64,000 nt of DNA from Opitutaceae bacterium EW11 (lineage in GTDB: Bacteria; Verrucomicrobiota; Verrucomicrobiia; Opitutales; Opitutaceae): contig QAYY01000012.1 of the NCBI GenBank assembly GCA_003054665.1, forward strand, positions 62,001 through 126,000. The letters are read 5' to 3'. Below are positions 42,314 to 51,467 of the stretch, piece after piece. Numbering within the stretch: the first letter of the stretch is position 1; each line of letters opens with the position of its first letter. Made by a program: the position numbers and the translations under genes. The notes under the pieces were generated by a model. It saw only the letters and a program-made list of their open reading frames with translations. It was not told the origin of the DNA and made no database searches.

Positions 42314-44106
42314 TCGAGCGACTCGAGCCAGAGTTCGTCGAGCGCCTCGCCGCGCGTCGTCGGCAAAGGCCGGTCGCCGCCCGCCTCCGGCAGGACAAGC
42401 GCCTGGCGCCACTGCGCCCATTCGCCTCTTCGGACGGGAGCGTCCGGACGCGCTTCCCATTCTGGCAGGAGCCCGCGCAGGCCCAGCATCTGGATGGACT
42501 CGTAGTGCGGGTGGCCCGGTTTCACGTCGCGGAAATGGATCAACACCGCGCCGCGCCGCAGCAGTTCTCGCTGCAGATCGAGAATCGTCGCCGTTTCTCC
42601 ACTACGCTCGGCCTGCAACGCCTGCGCCGCCGCCGTGCCTGCCGCTTCCCCCAGTGCCATCCAGCAGGGCTCCATGCGCAGCGTGCTGTAGCCGACGTGC
42701 GTCGCCGACGCGGCCACCGGCACCCAGAGACGCTCGATCGTCTGCGGCACGATCACGCGATAGGGAACGGTGTACGGAGCGGTCGGGTGGCTGAAGAAGC
42801 CGTCGAGGTTCACCCGCCCCTGCTCGCGCTTGCGCACCGCGTGTGAATCCAAGGCGTAGTGGCTCGCCGTGACGCTGTCGGCGTGGACGGGCGGACGGGC
42901 ACCGTCGGCGCCGGACAGCGCGTCGTGCGCGGAGAACACATAGCGCCCCATGATCCGGCGGGCCTCGCGCACGTAGACCTGGCGAGGGAAATTGCCGTTA
43001 TCGACGTACTCGTCGAGGGCCAGCCCCCACGGCGCGCACGCCTCGCGGAAACTCGACGGCAGCTCCGGATCGTTCTGGCAGAACCACAACAGTCCGAGGG
43101 TGTAGTCGCGCAGACGCCGGGCAAACCGGTCCCGCCACTCCCAGCTCGCGGTGGGCCAGGGCCAGTTTTCCTCCGGTAGATCCGTCGAAAGCAGCGAAGC
43201 GTGCTGGTTGTTCGCATCGGTTTTCCCGTTCGGCAGCGGCTCCAGGTTGACCACGCGCCCCAGCCCGTTCCATTCGCGCTCCGGTCGGGTCGAGCCGGGC
43301 AGCGTCGCCGTCCGATCGAGCCGGAGATCGTCGATCAACTCCACGTATTCGTCGCGACGGTACGACTGAGGGCGTTCGATCGGCCGCCGGTTCTCCGGCA
43401 CTTTCGTCAACGGCAGGCGGTAGTTGTACGCCTGGATGGCGCGATCCGCCTCGCCGGTGGATCCCTCGCCCACGGGCCCTTCCCAGATCTTGAAGATGCG
43501 GCCCGCCATGGGTTCTCCCAACTCCGCCGCGCTTTCCCGCCCGATGCGGAACGGCACGCCGCACGCCGCGGCGAGATCGCCTTCGTAGGTCGCGTCGACG
43601 AACGCCCGCCCGCGGACGGTGAAGCGTCCTCCGTGATCGCGGCGGGTCACGTGGATCGCGGCGAGGCGCCTTTCCTCAAGGGCCACGTTCTCCGGTTGCG
43701 AGTCGAACTGGACGCCGGTGAGCACGGTGATGCCCGGCCATTCCGCCACCATCTCGTGAAGGACTTTTTCCGCCACCCGGGGCTCGAAGTGGTGCCCGCT
43801 GCGGCAATCGCGCACCTGGGCCGAATCCGCGCCGTAGGTCTCGGCGTAATACCGTGGAATGCGGCGGATGAACTCCAGGAAGAGGCCGCCCGTCGCGCCC
43901 CGCGTGCCGATGTCCGTCGCGCCGAGTCCGTTGGCGGGGAGGCCGCCGATGTGGTCGGAACGTTCCAGCACGAGCACGGAGCAGCCGTTCCGCGCCGCGG
44001 CGATCGCCGACATGAGGCCGGCCGGCGTGGCGCCGACAACGACCAGATCGGAGGAGCGGTCGGCGGCCAGAACGGAGACTGAGACCAGAGCGGAAAGGAC
44101 GGGCAT
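42292..44106 (-). CDS. FAD-dependent oxidoreductase (PF12831 type)
   Basis: A 604-residue flavoprotein. A hydrophobic N-terminus (MPVLSALVSVSVLAA) may be a signal peptide. It is followed directly by the FAD-binding motif DLVVVGATPAGLMSAIAA and VLVLERSDHIGGLPANGLGA. GRAFVDATYEGDLAAACGV and the C-terminal VGYSTLRMEPCWMALGEAAGTAAA are hallmarks of the FAD_oxidored family, common in Verrucomicrobiota and Bacteroidota sugar loci. The substrate is unknown; sugar or alditol oxidation would fit the location. Copies 2 and 3 of the 32-bp element lie upstream; copy 2 is oriented towards this gene. The 3' end overlaps lacI by 22 bp. Confidence 0.88.
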   Translation of the reverse strand: MPVLSALVSVSVLAADRSSDLVVVGATPAGLMSAIAAARNGCSVLVLERSDHIGGLPANGLGATDIGTRGATGGLFLEFIRRIPRYYAETYGADSAQVRDCRSGHHFEPRVAEKVLHEMVAEWPGITVLTGVQFDSQPENVALEERRLAAIHVTRRDHGGRFTVRGRAFVDATYEGDLAAACGVPFRIGRESAAELGEPMAGRIFKIWEGPVGEGSTGEADRAIQAYNYRLPLTKVPENRRPIERPQSYRRDEYVELIDDLRLDRTATLPGSTRPEREWNGLGRVVNLEPLPNGKTDANNQHASLLSTDLPEENWPWPTASWEWRDRFARRLRDYTLGLLWFCQNDPELPSSFREACAPWGLALDEYVDNGNFPRQVYVREARRIMGRYVFSAHDALSGADGARPPVHADSVTASHYALDSHAVRKREQGRVNLDGFFSHPTAPYTVPYRVIVPQTIERLWVPVAASATHVGYSTLRMEPCWMALGEAAGTAAAQALQAERSGETATILDLQRELLRRGAVLIHFRDVKPGHPHYESIQMLGLRGLLPEWEARPDAPVRRGEWAQWRQALVLPEAGGDRPLPTTRGEALDELWLESLDYARMRP

Positions 44107-44211
44107 GGGACGGGAGCGGGGACGAAGCGATCCCCGGGGGAGACGACGCGGAAGTGGTCCTCCCGCCCCGGAGCATCGGCTGCGCGGCGAGGAGGCCAGC
44201 GCGCGGAAGAA

Positions 44212-44243
44212 ATGGCCAACCCCGCAAAACTGACGCCGTTAAG
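44212..44243 (-). promoter_or_regulatory. copy 2 of the 32-bp LacI-regulon element (FAD oxidoreductase)
   Basis: The plus-strand core CTGACGCCGTTAAG at 44230-44243 is identical to copy 1; 24 of 32 positions match over the full element. Read from the minus strand (CTTAACG first) it points to the FAD oxidoreductase start, 105 bp ahead. It lies in the 361-bp divergent gap between that gene and the symporter, which also contains copy 3 and otherwise no visible gene. Confidence 0.7.
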
Positions 44244-44328
44244 CGCGGCGCAGCCTTCCCGCTGGGAGCCGGGGCATCCCGCCCGCATCCGAAAGGGTGC
44301 GGCAGGGACGGATTTGCTCCCGGAGGGC

Positions 44329-44360
44329 CTTAACGGCGTAAGTCAGGTCGAGTTCGCGCC
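44329..44360 (+). promoter_or_regulatory. copy 3 of the 32-bp LacI-regulon element (GPH symporter)
   Basis: The plus strand starts CTTAACGGCGTAAGTCAG and ends GAGTTCGCGCC; its reverse complement matches copy 1 at 28 of 32 positions, including the 14 outer bases at one end and 9 at the other. CTTA/TAAG form a small inverted repeat around the core, as expected of a LacI-type operator. It points to the symporter start 107 bp ahead. Confidence 0.75.
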
Positions 44361-44467
44361 GGCTACCCGTATCGGCAGGTTCAGGGCACGTCTCCCGGCG
44401 GTGTGCCTTCGTGCACGATTTGACCTCGCCGCCGCGGCGCCGCCCTTCTCCCCTTCTTTCCAGGCCC

Positions 44468-45973
44468 ATGGCTTCGCCGATCCCCGCCCAAGACCGCATC
44501 CCGTTTTTCCAGAAGCTTGTCTTCGCGGCGGGCACAAACGCGGACTACCTGGCGACGATTCTCACCACGAACTACATCTGGATGCCGTTCTTCAATATCG
44601 GACTCGGCATCAGCCCGATGTTGCTCGGCGGCGTTCTGGTCGTGCTGCGCACCTGGGATGCGATCACCGACCCGATCATGGGCAACCTGTCGGACAACGC
44701 CCGCACCCGCTGGGGCCGCCGGCGGCCCTTCATCTTGATCGGAGCGATCACGACCGCGGCGCTTTATCCGCTCTTCTGGTATCTGCCCGCCGGATTCACG
44801 AGCACGGGCCAGGCGGTTTACCTGATCGGCGTGGGCATCGTTTATTTCGCCAGCCTCACGCTGTGGTCGATGCCGTACTACGGGCTGCAGCTCGAGCTGA
44901 CGCCGAACTACGACGAGCGCACGCGACTGACCGCGTGGATGACGCTCTTCGGAAAGGTGATCGGCCTTGCCGGAGGCTGGATCCTTGCGCTCGTGATCGC
45001 GGCCGGAACGCTGGCCGTGCACGGCGTCGCGAAGCCCGCAGCCGAACGAAATCTCGGAGAGCAGTTTTTCGCCTGGATCCAACCGCTCGTCGCATTGCTC
45101 GGGCGCGCGGCTCCCGACGAGAAGCCGATCGTGGTCGGAATGCGCGCCGTCTGCTGGCTCATCGCCGGGGGCATTCTGCTGTTCGGAGCGCTGCCCGCGA
45201 TTTTCGTCAAGGAACGCTATTACGCGGTTGAGGCCAGCAAGCAGCCCCGGGAAACGTTCTGGCAGAGCGTCCGTGAATCCTTCCGCTGCCCTCCCCTGTG
45301 GGCGCTCATCGGCGTCTCGTTTTTCCTGGTCCTCGGCGTCACCTCGATGTCGGGCCTGTGGCAGTATGTGAATATCTACTACGTGAACCAGGGCGACATC
45401 GCCAAGGCCGCCGTGATCGCCGGATGGAAGAGCACCGTCATCCTCGGAGGCATCGCCCTGATTCCGGTCTTCACGTGGCTCGGCGAACGCTATGACAAGC
45501 GCACCGTCCTGATCCTGATGCTGTCGATCAGCCTGACCGGGCACCTCTCGAACCTCGTGCTGATGACGCCGAAGCATCCCTACCTGCAGATCATCCCGGG
45601 CTTCTTCGAATCGTGCGCGATCGCAGCCATCTGGCTGTTTCTCCCCTCGATGAAGGCCGACGTCGCCGACTGGGACGAGGAGCGCACGTATCGGCGCCGG
45701 GAGGGTTCGCTCAATTCGTTCTACTCGTGGTTCATCAAGGCATCGCTCACCTGTTCGCTCGGTCTCGGCGGCTTTGTGCTCGAGCTGTCCGGCTTCAAGG
45801 CCGCGGCGGCGAGTCAGCCGGCGGAAGTAACGACCCGGATGTTTCACCTCTATCTTTTCCTCCCCGTGTGCATCTGGGCCGTGGCGATCGTGATCGCCTG
45901 CTATTACCCGATCACCCGCGCGCAATCCGCCGCAACGCGCGCAGCGCTCGAGCAGCGCCGCGGACGAGTCTGA
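44468..45973 (+). CDS. GPH-family sugar:cation symporter (MFS)
   Basis: A 501-residue inner-membrane transporter of the glycoside-pentoside-hexuronide:cation symporter family. The N-terminal signature VLRTWDAITDPIMGNLSDN and the cytoplasmic RTRWGRRRPFILIG loop between helices 2 and 3 are diagnostic. About twelve hydrophobic helices follow, and the central loop before helix 7 is long (residues about 190-260). The second-half signature segment is WDEERTYRRREGSLNSFYSW. It would import the sugar released by the locus enzymes with H+ or Na+. I use the Met at 44468; the earlier in-frame Met at 44411 adds an Arg/Pro-rich stretch. The SGNH gene starts 8 bp after its stop. Confidence 0.92.
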   Translation: MASPIPAQDRIPFFQKLVFAAGTNADYLATILTTNYIWMPFFNIGLGISPMLLGGVLVVLRTWDAITDPIMGNLSDNARTRWGRRRPFILIGAITTAALYPLFWYLPAGFTSTGQAVYLIGVGIVYFASLTLWSMPYYGLQLELTPNYDERTRLTAWMTLFGKVIGLAGGWILALVIAAGTLAVHGVAKPAAERNLGEQFFAWIQPLVALLGRAAPDEKPIVVGMRAVCWLIAGGILLFGALPAIFVKERYYAVEASKQPRETFWQSVRESFRCPPLWALIGVSFFLVLGVTSMSGLWQYVNIYYVNQGDIAKAAVIAGWKSTVILGGIALIPVFTWLGERYDKRTVLILMLSISLTGHLSNLVLMTPKHPYLQIIPGFFESCAIAAIWLFLPSMKADVADWDEERTYRRREGSLNSFYSWFIKASLTCSLGLGGFVLELSGFKAAAASQPAEVTTRMFHLYLFLPVCIWAVAIVIACYYPITRAQSAATRAALEQRRGRV

Positions 45974-45980
45974 TTCTCCC

Positions 45981-46715
45981 ATGCAACGCACCGGATTCCT
46001 CCTTCTGGCCAGTTCGCTTCTGGTCCTTCTCGCAGGTTGTTTCGCCGTGGCGCCGAGCCGCCCCGACGCCAAGCCCGTTTCGCTGCAGAGCCGGTTCATC
46101 CGGCGCCTCGAGCAGGGAACACGGCAGCACGTCGTCGTGTTCGGCACCAGCCTGAGCGAAAGCGGAGCCTGGGTGCCCCAGCTGCGCGACGCGCTGCAGG
46201 CGCGGTTTCCCGGGTTGGTCACGTTCACCGACACCGCCAAGGGCGGCGAAAGCTCGGAGTGGGGCCGCGCGCACGTCGAGTCTCGCGTCATCGCGCACCG
46301 GCCGGACGTCGTTTTCATCGAGTTCGCGATCAACGACGCCGTGGCTCGTTTCGGCCTCTCGCCGGATCGCGTCCGCGAAAACCTGGACGTCATGCTCGAC
46401 CGGATCGCGGCTGCGCTGCCCGAGTGCGAAATCATCCTCCAGGTCATGAATCCGGCGGTCGGCAAGCCGGTGGGCGATTTCAGCTACCGGCGCGATCAAC
46501 CGGTCTATGAGCAGATCTACCGCGATGCGGCGAAGAAGCGTGGATTACTGCTCATCGACCACGCCCCCACCTGGGCCGCGCTGCTCGAGACCGAGGGCGA
46601 AGCGGGATTCAAACACTACGTTCCCGACGGCGTGCATCCGAATGCCGAGGCATACGCGCGGTTCGTCACCCCCGTCATCCTCAAGGCGCTTTTCGGAAAC
46701 CAAGCCACGGGATAA
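45981..46715 (+). CDS. SGNH/GDSL-type hydrolase lipoprotein
   Basis: A 244-residue lipoprotein: basic start, hydrophobic helix and lipobox VLLAGC (Cys20). The SGNH blocks are VVVFGTSLSESGAW (Ser nucleophile in block I), DTAKGGESS (Gly in block II), FIEFAINDA (Asn in block III) and YVPDGVHPN (Asp/His of block V). It probably removes acyl (for example acetyl) groups from polysaccharides or glycosides. It is 8 bp downstream of the symporter gene, so it is cotranscribed with sugar import. The exact ester is not known. Confidence 0.88.
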   Translation: MQRTGFLLLASSLLVLLAGCFAVAPSRPDAKPVSLQSRFIRRLEQGTRQHVVVFGTSLSESGAWVPQLRDALQARFPGLVTFTDTAKGGESSEWGRAHVESRVIAHRPDVVFIEFAINDAVARFGLSPDRVRENLDVMLDRIAAALPECEIILQVMNPAVGKPVGDFSYRRDQPVYEQIYRDAAKKRGLLLIDHAPTWAALLETEGEAGFKHYVPDGVHPNAEAYARFVTPVILKALFGNQATG

Positions 46716-46717
46716 AG

Positions 46718-46740
46718 GGAGGCGGGCCGAAGCTCCCGCC
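46718..46740. terminator. possible bidirectional hairpin between convergent genes
   Basis: In the 62-bp gap between the SGNH and GH106 stops, GGCGGG pairs with CCCGCC (8-nt loop), with an alternative GGGAG/CTCCC stem. There is no U-tract. It may end transcripts from both sides, but the evidence is weak. Confidence 0.35.
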
Positions 46741-46777
46741 GCCGCGGAGAGACGGCTGCCCTGATGTGAAGCGGGAG

Positions 46778-49700
46778 CTATTCCGTCGCACGGCGATCTT
46801 CCTCCAGCAGTCGCACCGGGCCGAGAAGGCCCGAGGGCAAAAGGGGCGTGGTGGCGTCGACCGCGATGTTCGTCCGGGTGAGCCGCTGGTCGCGCGGAAG
46901 CGGAGCATCGCCGATCAGCCGGTTGGGCCACAGGTTCACCACCTCGATTTCCAGGAGGTTGTCCCTCGGGCGGACCGCATTCGTGATTTCGATACGCCAG
47001 GGGGCCGTCCACACGATCCCCAGCGCCTTTCCGTTCAGACGCACGTCGGCGATGTTCCGCACCGTGCCCAGCTCAAGGTACAGCCGCCCCGCGGGGGCGC
47101 CTGTCAGATCAAACCGCTTCACGTAGGTCGCCGTGCCTGAGTAGTGGCGGATCCCCTGCTCCGGCCGCTGGGTCCAGTCCGTCAGCTCCGGGAAGACGAC
47201 CTCCGCGGGGCCTCCCCACTTCGGATCGAACTTCACCGTCCAGGGGCCGGTCACGTCCTGCACCGTGCGATACGCCGGGAAATCCGGTCCCGCCTCCGAG
47301 CCGGCCGCGGACGAGTCCTTCGGGAAGACGACAAAATACGACTGGTGCGGCGCAAAGCTTAGCCGGAGAAGGGTTCCCCCGGCGGCCTCCGAAAAGGCGT
47401 TCGCCCGGCGCGAGAGGCCCAAAACAGGGTCCCAGATTTCCGGACGCCGGCCGGCAACACGGAAGGAGCACTCGGCCGAAGCGGCGGCATTCTCGCGATT
47501 CACGACAAAATACACCTCCGCATCGCGCGTCGTGCGGTGGATGAAGGCGAGGGACGTGCCCCCTTTCCGATCGTACGCAAAGTCCGGCCCCACGCCCTCG
47601 GCGCGAAGGAGGTCGCGCAGGGGCACGCCCCAGCACACCCGGCCTGCGCCGAATGGATGCTGCGTCACGTTCCGGCCGTCGCAATCGCCCCAGAGCTCCG
47701 CCGCCAGGCGGCGAACCTCCTCATCCGCCTTCGGGTAGTTCCGCAGCCCTGGATCCTCGTGCGGTTTCGGGCCCACGATCGTGGCTCCCGCGGCGACGAG
47801 CTCCTTCAATTTCGCGATCACCTCAACCGGCATGCGCGTGGTATCCGGGAGAACCAAAAGCCGATAGTTGATGCCGTCCGGCAGGACGAGGCGTCCGTCC
47901 TTCACTCCCACGCGGGTCAGCAACACCTCGGCGTTGCAGACATCATAGTCGTAGCCCTCTCCGAGAGATGGATCGACGTGCTTCGGCTCGACGATGTTCG
48001 GCGCCCAATCTCCGTGATAATAGAGGACGTCGGCCGCGAATCGCCCTTGCTGGAGGAGTCGTTGGCAGCGGGCGAGGTAATCCAGAAACGGCTTGGTTTT
48101 GTCCCACCAGGTGACGTTCGGATTGAAGTGTGTGCCCGCGTAATACTCGTGGCCCGGCTTCCCGTCCTCTGCTCGCGCCAGGGTCGAGCAGTGGATCACC
48201 AGCCGGTTGATGCCCTCGCAAAACGCGCGGTCGGCAGCGGGCTTGAGCGAGCCCGGATAGTCGAGCCAATGCCGGTTGGTGGTGAAGGATTCGGCCGACG
48301 CGAGAGGACGCCCGTAGGTGTGCGCCGCCGAAGCCACCATCTTGGTCACTTTGTTCTGTCCGTCCTCCAGGCGGGACACGCCGTAGGGAAGTTTTGGATC
48401 CAGGCCGCCCGCCTCGTCGTGCCGCAAACCGAGCCAGAACTCACCCATCGGAAGATCGCTCCGGCCGAGATTCATCAGCCCGTCCATGCACATGGTTCCA
48501 GAGCGGCTCGGTCCGGCGGATTCGTCCTGCACCAGCAGTCCATTTTGATGGCAAAGCTCGGCGAACCGCTGGTAGTGGCCGTCGGCCATGCAAGCCGCGA
48601 CCGTCTTTCGATAGTCGTACAGAAAGCGATCGGAAAGCTCAGCGCTTCCCACCAGATATCCGGACAGTACCGGCAGGTAGGGAACAGGATCGTATCCACG
48701 GTACTCCCGGAAGCGCTCGAGGATTTTTTCCGTCCAATTCGGAAAGCCGTCTTCAAAGCTGTCGTCGCAGAAATACGCCAGCTTCACGCCGACACTCGCC
48801 GCGTCCTCGAGCAAAAGCTTCCCCAGGTGCTGGAACTGCAGATCGACCCCCTCGCCGGACAGCCAGCCCACCGAGAGACCATCTGCCTCCGGCGGGGGGA
48901 TCATCAGTCGCGAACCGGTCATGCGGTGGCCCGTGCGGATGATCGTCCAGCGTCCCGGTGGGACCTCCCACTCGAGGTATCCGTCCGGCCTCATCCGGGC
49001 GGTGAGGTCCACGACCGCAGCCGGGGAAATCGGGTGATCCTCCGGAGTGTTTCTCCACGGGGCAAGGGTCGGACCCATGACGTCGCGGGCGCGGGTGAAG
49101 TTCGTCGCGTCCCGGCGATTCGATTTCGCGGCGAGCAGCTGCGCGCGCTTGCGGTCCAGCCGGGCGTGATCGGCGGCCGGTTCGGGCAGCGCCACCACCG
49201 CGGTGTCGCGGTAGTCGAGGTCCGCGAGAGGCAGATCGACGTACTGCTCGAAGCCCGGTGGATTGAAGACCCGGTCGTATCCGTCGCGATGTCCGGGCAG
49301 AGGCAGCCGCTCGGCGAATTTTCTCGGACCCTCAACCGTGAGGCGCGACTGCAGAAACCATCGTCCGGCGTAGCGCGGCGGTATCCACGGTCCGCCCATG
49401 CACCAGCCCCCGGAAAGGTTCACCCCCACGGAAATGCCCAGACGGTCTGCCTCGCGCAACGCGTGCCGGTAGAGCTCACGCCACTCGGGGGAAAGGAACG
49501 TCACCGTGTTCTTCAGCTCCTCCGTCCTCCGGAGGTTCGCGGAGTTGACGAGGAGAACCTCCCCCACGCCCTTCGCCGCCAGCTCTTCCAGGCTCTTCGT
49601 GATGGCCTGCCGGTTGACCGCGCCGTCGAGCCACCACCAATACACTCCCGGCTTCGAAACCGGGCTGCCGGCAAACTCCCGCCGCAGCGTGCCGACAGAC

Positions 49701-49804
49701 ACATCCACCGCAGGCGCCGTCGGAGCCGGAGAGCCAGCCAGGCGGACGGCGAGGAGAACGGCGGCGAGTAAAGGCGAAGACAGGCGCGGTGCAGGAGCGA
49801 TCAT
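46778..49804 (-). CDS. GH106 alpha-L-rhamnosidase
   Basis: A 1008-residue secreted enzyme of glycoside hydrolase family 106, which releases terminal alpha-L-rhamnose. After a signal peptide (about 1-25) the family motifs appear in order: KPGVYWWWLDGAVNRQAITK, GVGEVLLVNSANLRRT, SVGVNLSGGWCMGGPWIPP and AYFCDDSFEDGFPNWTEKI with the acidic catalytic-type residues. SESAGPSRSGTMCMDG-type and LVIHCSTLARAEDGKPGHEY, ADVLYYHGDWAPNIVEPKHV follow. The C-terminal part is a beta-sandwich domain (RLYLELGTVRNIADVRLNG, EIEVVNLWPNRLIGD). It is the last gene of the minus-strand rhamnose series, 59 bp after the isomerase gene. A paralog with an extra domain lies upstream. Confidence 0.92.
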   Translation of the reverse strand: MIAPAPRLSSPLLAAVLLAVRLAGSPAPTAPAVDVSVGTLRREFAGSPVSKPGVYWWWLDGAVNRQAITKSLEELAAKGVGEVLLVNSANLRRTEELKNTVTFLSPEWRELYRHALREADRLGISVGVNLSGGWCMGGPWIPPRYAGRWFLQSRLTVEGPRKFAERLPLPGHRDGYDRVFNPPGFEQYVDLPLADLDYRDTAVVALPEPAADHARLDRKRAQLLAAKSNRRDATNFTRARDVMGPTLAPWRNTPEDHPISPAAVVDLTARMRPDGYLEWEVPPGRWTIIRTGHRMTGSRLMIPPPEADGLSVGWLSGEGVDLQFQHLGKLLLEDAASVGVKLAYFCDDSFEDGFPNWTEKILERFREYRGYDPVPYLPVLSGYLVGSAELSDRFLYDYRKTVAACMADGHYQRFAELCHQNGLLVQDESAGPSRSGTMCMDGLMNLGRSDLPMGEFWLGLRHDEAGGLDPKLPYGVSRLEDGQNKVTKMVASAAHTYGRPLASAESFTTNRHWLDYPGSLKPAADRAFCEGINRLVIHCSTLARAEDGKPGHEYYAGTHFNPNVTWWDKTKPFLDYLARCQRLLQQGRFAADVLYYHGDWAPNIVEPKHVDPSLGEGYDYDVCNAEVLLTRVGVKDGRLVLPDGINYRLLVLPDTTRMPVEVIAKLKELVAAGATIVGPKPHEDPGLRNYPKADEEVRRLAAELWGDCDGRNVTQHPFGAGRVCWGVPLRDLLRAEGVGPDFAYDRKGGTSLAFIHRTTRDAEVYFVVNRENAAASAECSFRVAGRRPEIWDPVLGLSRRANAFSEAAGGTLLRLSFAPHQSYFVVFPKDSSAAGSEAGPDFPAYRTVQDVTGPWTVKFDPKWGGPAEVVFPELTDWTQRPEQGIRHYSGTATYVKRFDLTGAPAGRLYLELGTVRNIADVRLNGKALGIVWTAPWRIEITNAVRPRDNLLEIEVVNLWPNRLIGDAPLPRDQRLTRTNIAVDATTPLLPSGLLGPVRLLEEDRRATE

Positions 49805-49863
49805 GGAGAGAGCGGCGGGTTTCGGGAGAGAATCAGGGGGTCAGGTGAGGAATGAACGCGGGA

Positions 49864-51291
49864 TCAGCCAATTCGCACCGCGGGAATCCGAAGCAGCTGG
49901 CCGAGTTTCTCGATCTTGTCGGCCACGCGCCCCACTCCCACCGCGCAGTGATGGGCCGGGCCCCGGGCATTCCAGCGGTTGACGAACTCGCGCGCCCCCA
50001 TGGGAAAGCGGTAGCGGCTGTTCGTATTGCCAATCTCCAGGATCGGGCCGGGCACCGACTCACCCTCCGCGCAAAGCAGGGCCAGGCCACCGTCGGATTG
50101 CTCGATGACGGAGAGCAGCGTGACGGGACCGTGTTTGACCGACATCTCGACCGAAAGGCCGCGGCCCACCTTTCCATGATACACGGAGAGGGGCCGCACC
50201 TTCGTCCTGCCTTCGGCAATCGCGATGTGCCCCGGGCCGTCGTGCCCCATCAGCACCACGTCGTCGGCAAAGTCCATCGCGTAGTACTCGGTGAACGAGC
50301 CGCCGGCGCCCAGCGTATCCAGGATCTTCATCGCCTGGGCGTTCTTGATCTCGTACTCGCCGGCCACCGGCACTCCCCGCGCGGTGAGCAGCGAGTTGCC
50401 GAGGATGATCGAGCTGATGGCGTCCTCGTTTTCCGCACAGCCCGCGCCCATGTGATAGTAGGCCAGCGAACCGAGGTCGTGCTTTTCCACCAGCAGGTCG
50501 AGCGCGACCGAGGTCCGGGCGGCCCGATCCAGCTCGCCCGCCACGCAGTCCGGCTGGACGTCGAAGACGCGCCGGAACTCGGCCACGCGCCGCTTGGCCT
50601 GCGCCGCCGTCACCCTGCGCCGCAGCGCCGCCAGTTCGTCCACCTCGATGATCTCCATGTGCCCGCCGAAGGTGGCGCACTGGCGGGTGATGTCCGTGGC
50701 GATGTCGAGCATGCCGCAGTAATAGTGGCCCATGAGGCCGAGGCGGTTGTGAGCCATCCGATGGGCGACACGGGCCGCATCGATCCACGCCGCAACCTCG
50801 TTCCAGCAGGTCGGATCCTCGTCCAGCAGGCCCGTGACCTGATGGAATGGGATGCCGGAGCGCATGAATACGTTGGCGATTTCCGGCACCGGGCAGGCGG
50901 CGCAGTGTGCCAGCCATTCGCCGGTCATCGCGGTGCGATCCGCCATGCGGTTGAAGGCGCCGTAATCGATCGCGGGCGCCGGCTGCAGGTTCAGCACCAC
51001 GACCGGCACGCGCGCCCGCTGGATCACCGGCAGGACGGTGGACGAGAGCGCATAGGTGGTGACGTGTAGGAAAATCAGGTCGACGTCTTCACGGCGGAAT
51101 CGGTGGCCGGCATCGAGGGCTTTCTCCGGGGAGTCCACCAGACCGAGGTTGACGACTTCGACGTCGGGACGCCGCAGCCGGCTTTCGACCCGCTGCACAT
51201 AACCTTCCAGCCGGCTTTTGAGCCCTTTGAACTGGGACCAGTAGGCCTCCAGGCCGATACCGAAGAGCCCGATGCGAAGTTTGGGTTTCAT
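49864..51291 (-). CDS. L-fucose/L-arabinose isomerase-type sugar isomerase
   Basis: A 475-residue cytoplasmic protein of the fucose/arabinose isomerase superfamily, which interconverts aldoses and ketoses with Mn2+. Features include LRIGLFGIGLEAYWSQFKGL at the N-terminus, LIFLHVTTYALSSTVLPV and GLMGHYYCGMLDIATDIT. ATFGGHMEIIEVDEL and the C-terminal AMDFADDVVLMGHDGPGHIAI carry the metal-binding-type Glu/Asp and His. It is not of the RhaA fold, yet it lies between a rhamnose symporter and two alpha-L-rhamnosidases, so L-rhamnose is the likely substrate by context. The ATG at 51291 is the natural start. A long structured spacer separates it from rhaT. Confidence 0.87.
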   Translation of the reverse strand: MKPKLRIGLFGIGLEAYWSQFKGLKSRLEGYVQRVESRLRRPDVEVVNLGLVDSPEKALDAGHRFRREDVDLIFLHVTTYALSSTVLPVIQRARVPVVVLNLQPAPAIDYGAFNRMADRTAMTGEWLAHCAACPVPEIANVFMRSGIPFHQVTGLLDEDPTCWNEVAAWIDAARVAHRMAHNRLGLMGHYYCGMLDIATDITRQCATFGGHMEIIEVDELAALRRRVTAAQAKRRVAEFRRVFDVQPDCVAGELDRAARTSVALDLLVEKHDLGSLAYYHMGAGCAENEDAISSIILGNSLLTARGVPVAGEYEIKNAQAMKILDTLGAGGSFTEYYAMDFADDVVLMGHDGPGHIAIAEGRTKVRPLSVYHGKVGRGLSVEMSVKHGPVTLLSVIEQSDGGLALLCAEGESVPGPILEIGNTNSRYRFPMGAREFVNRWNARGPAHHCAVGVGRVADKIEKLGQLLRIPAVRIG

Positions 51292-51340
51292 ACGCGATTG
51301 AGAGGAAGGGGGCGACGGCGCGCGCTTAGGGCCTTCGGGT

Positions 51341-51435
51341 GGGAAAAGAATCGAGGCGGGCGGCGTTGTGCCGAAAAGCATGGGCCGCAGGCCCACCTCT
51401 TTTCGGCCCGCCTGGCCCCCCTTCGATTCTTTCCT
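51341..51435. repeat. 95-nt nested inverted repeat in the rhaT-isomerase spacer
   Basis: Four stems nest: AAAGAATCGA with TCGATTCTTT (51345-51354/51423-51432), GGCGGGC with GCCCGCC (51355-51361/51406-51412), CCGAAAAG with CTTTTCGG (51371-51378/51399-51406) and TGGGCC with GGCCCA around a GCA loop (51381-51395). The whole forms a long cruciform or RNA hairpin in the 176-bp intercistronic gap. It could be a message-stabilising or terminating structure or a relic of a small repeat element. Confidence 0.8.
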
Positions 51436-51467
51436 CCACGCTCTGCTTCCCATTTTGCAAACACGCC

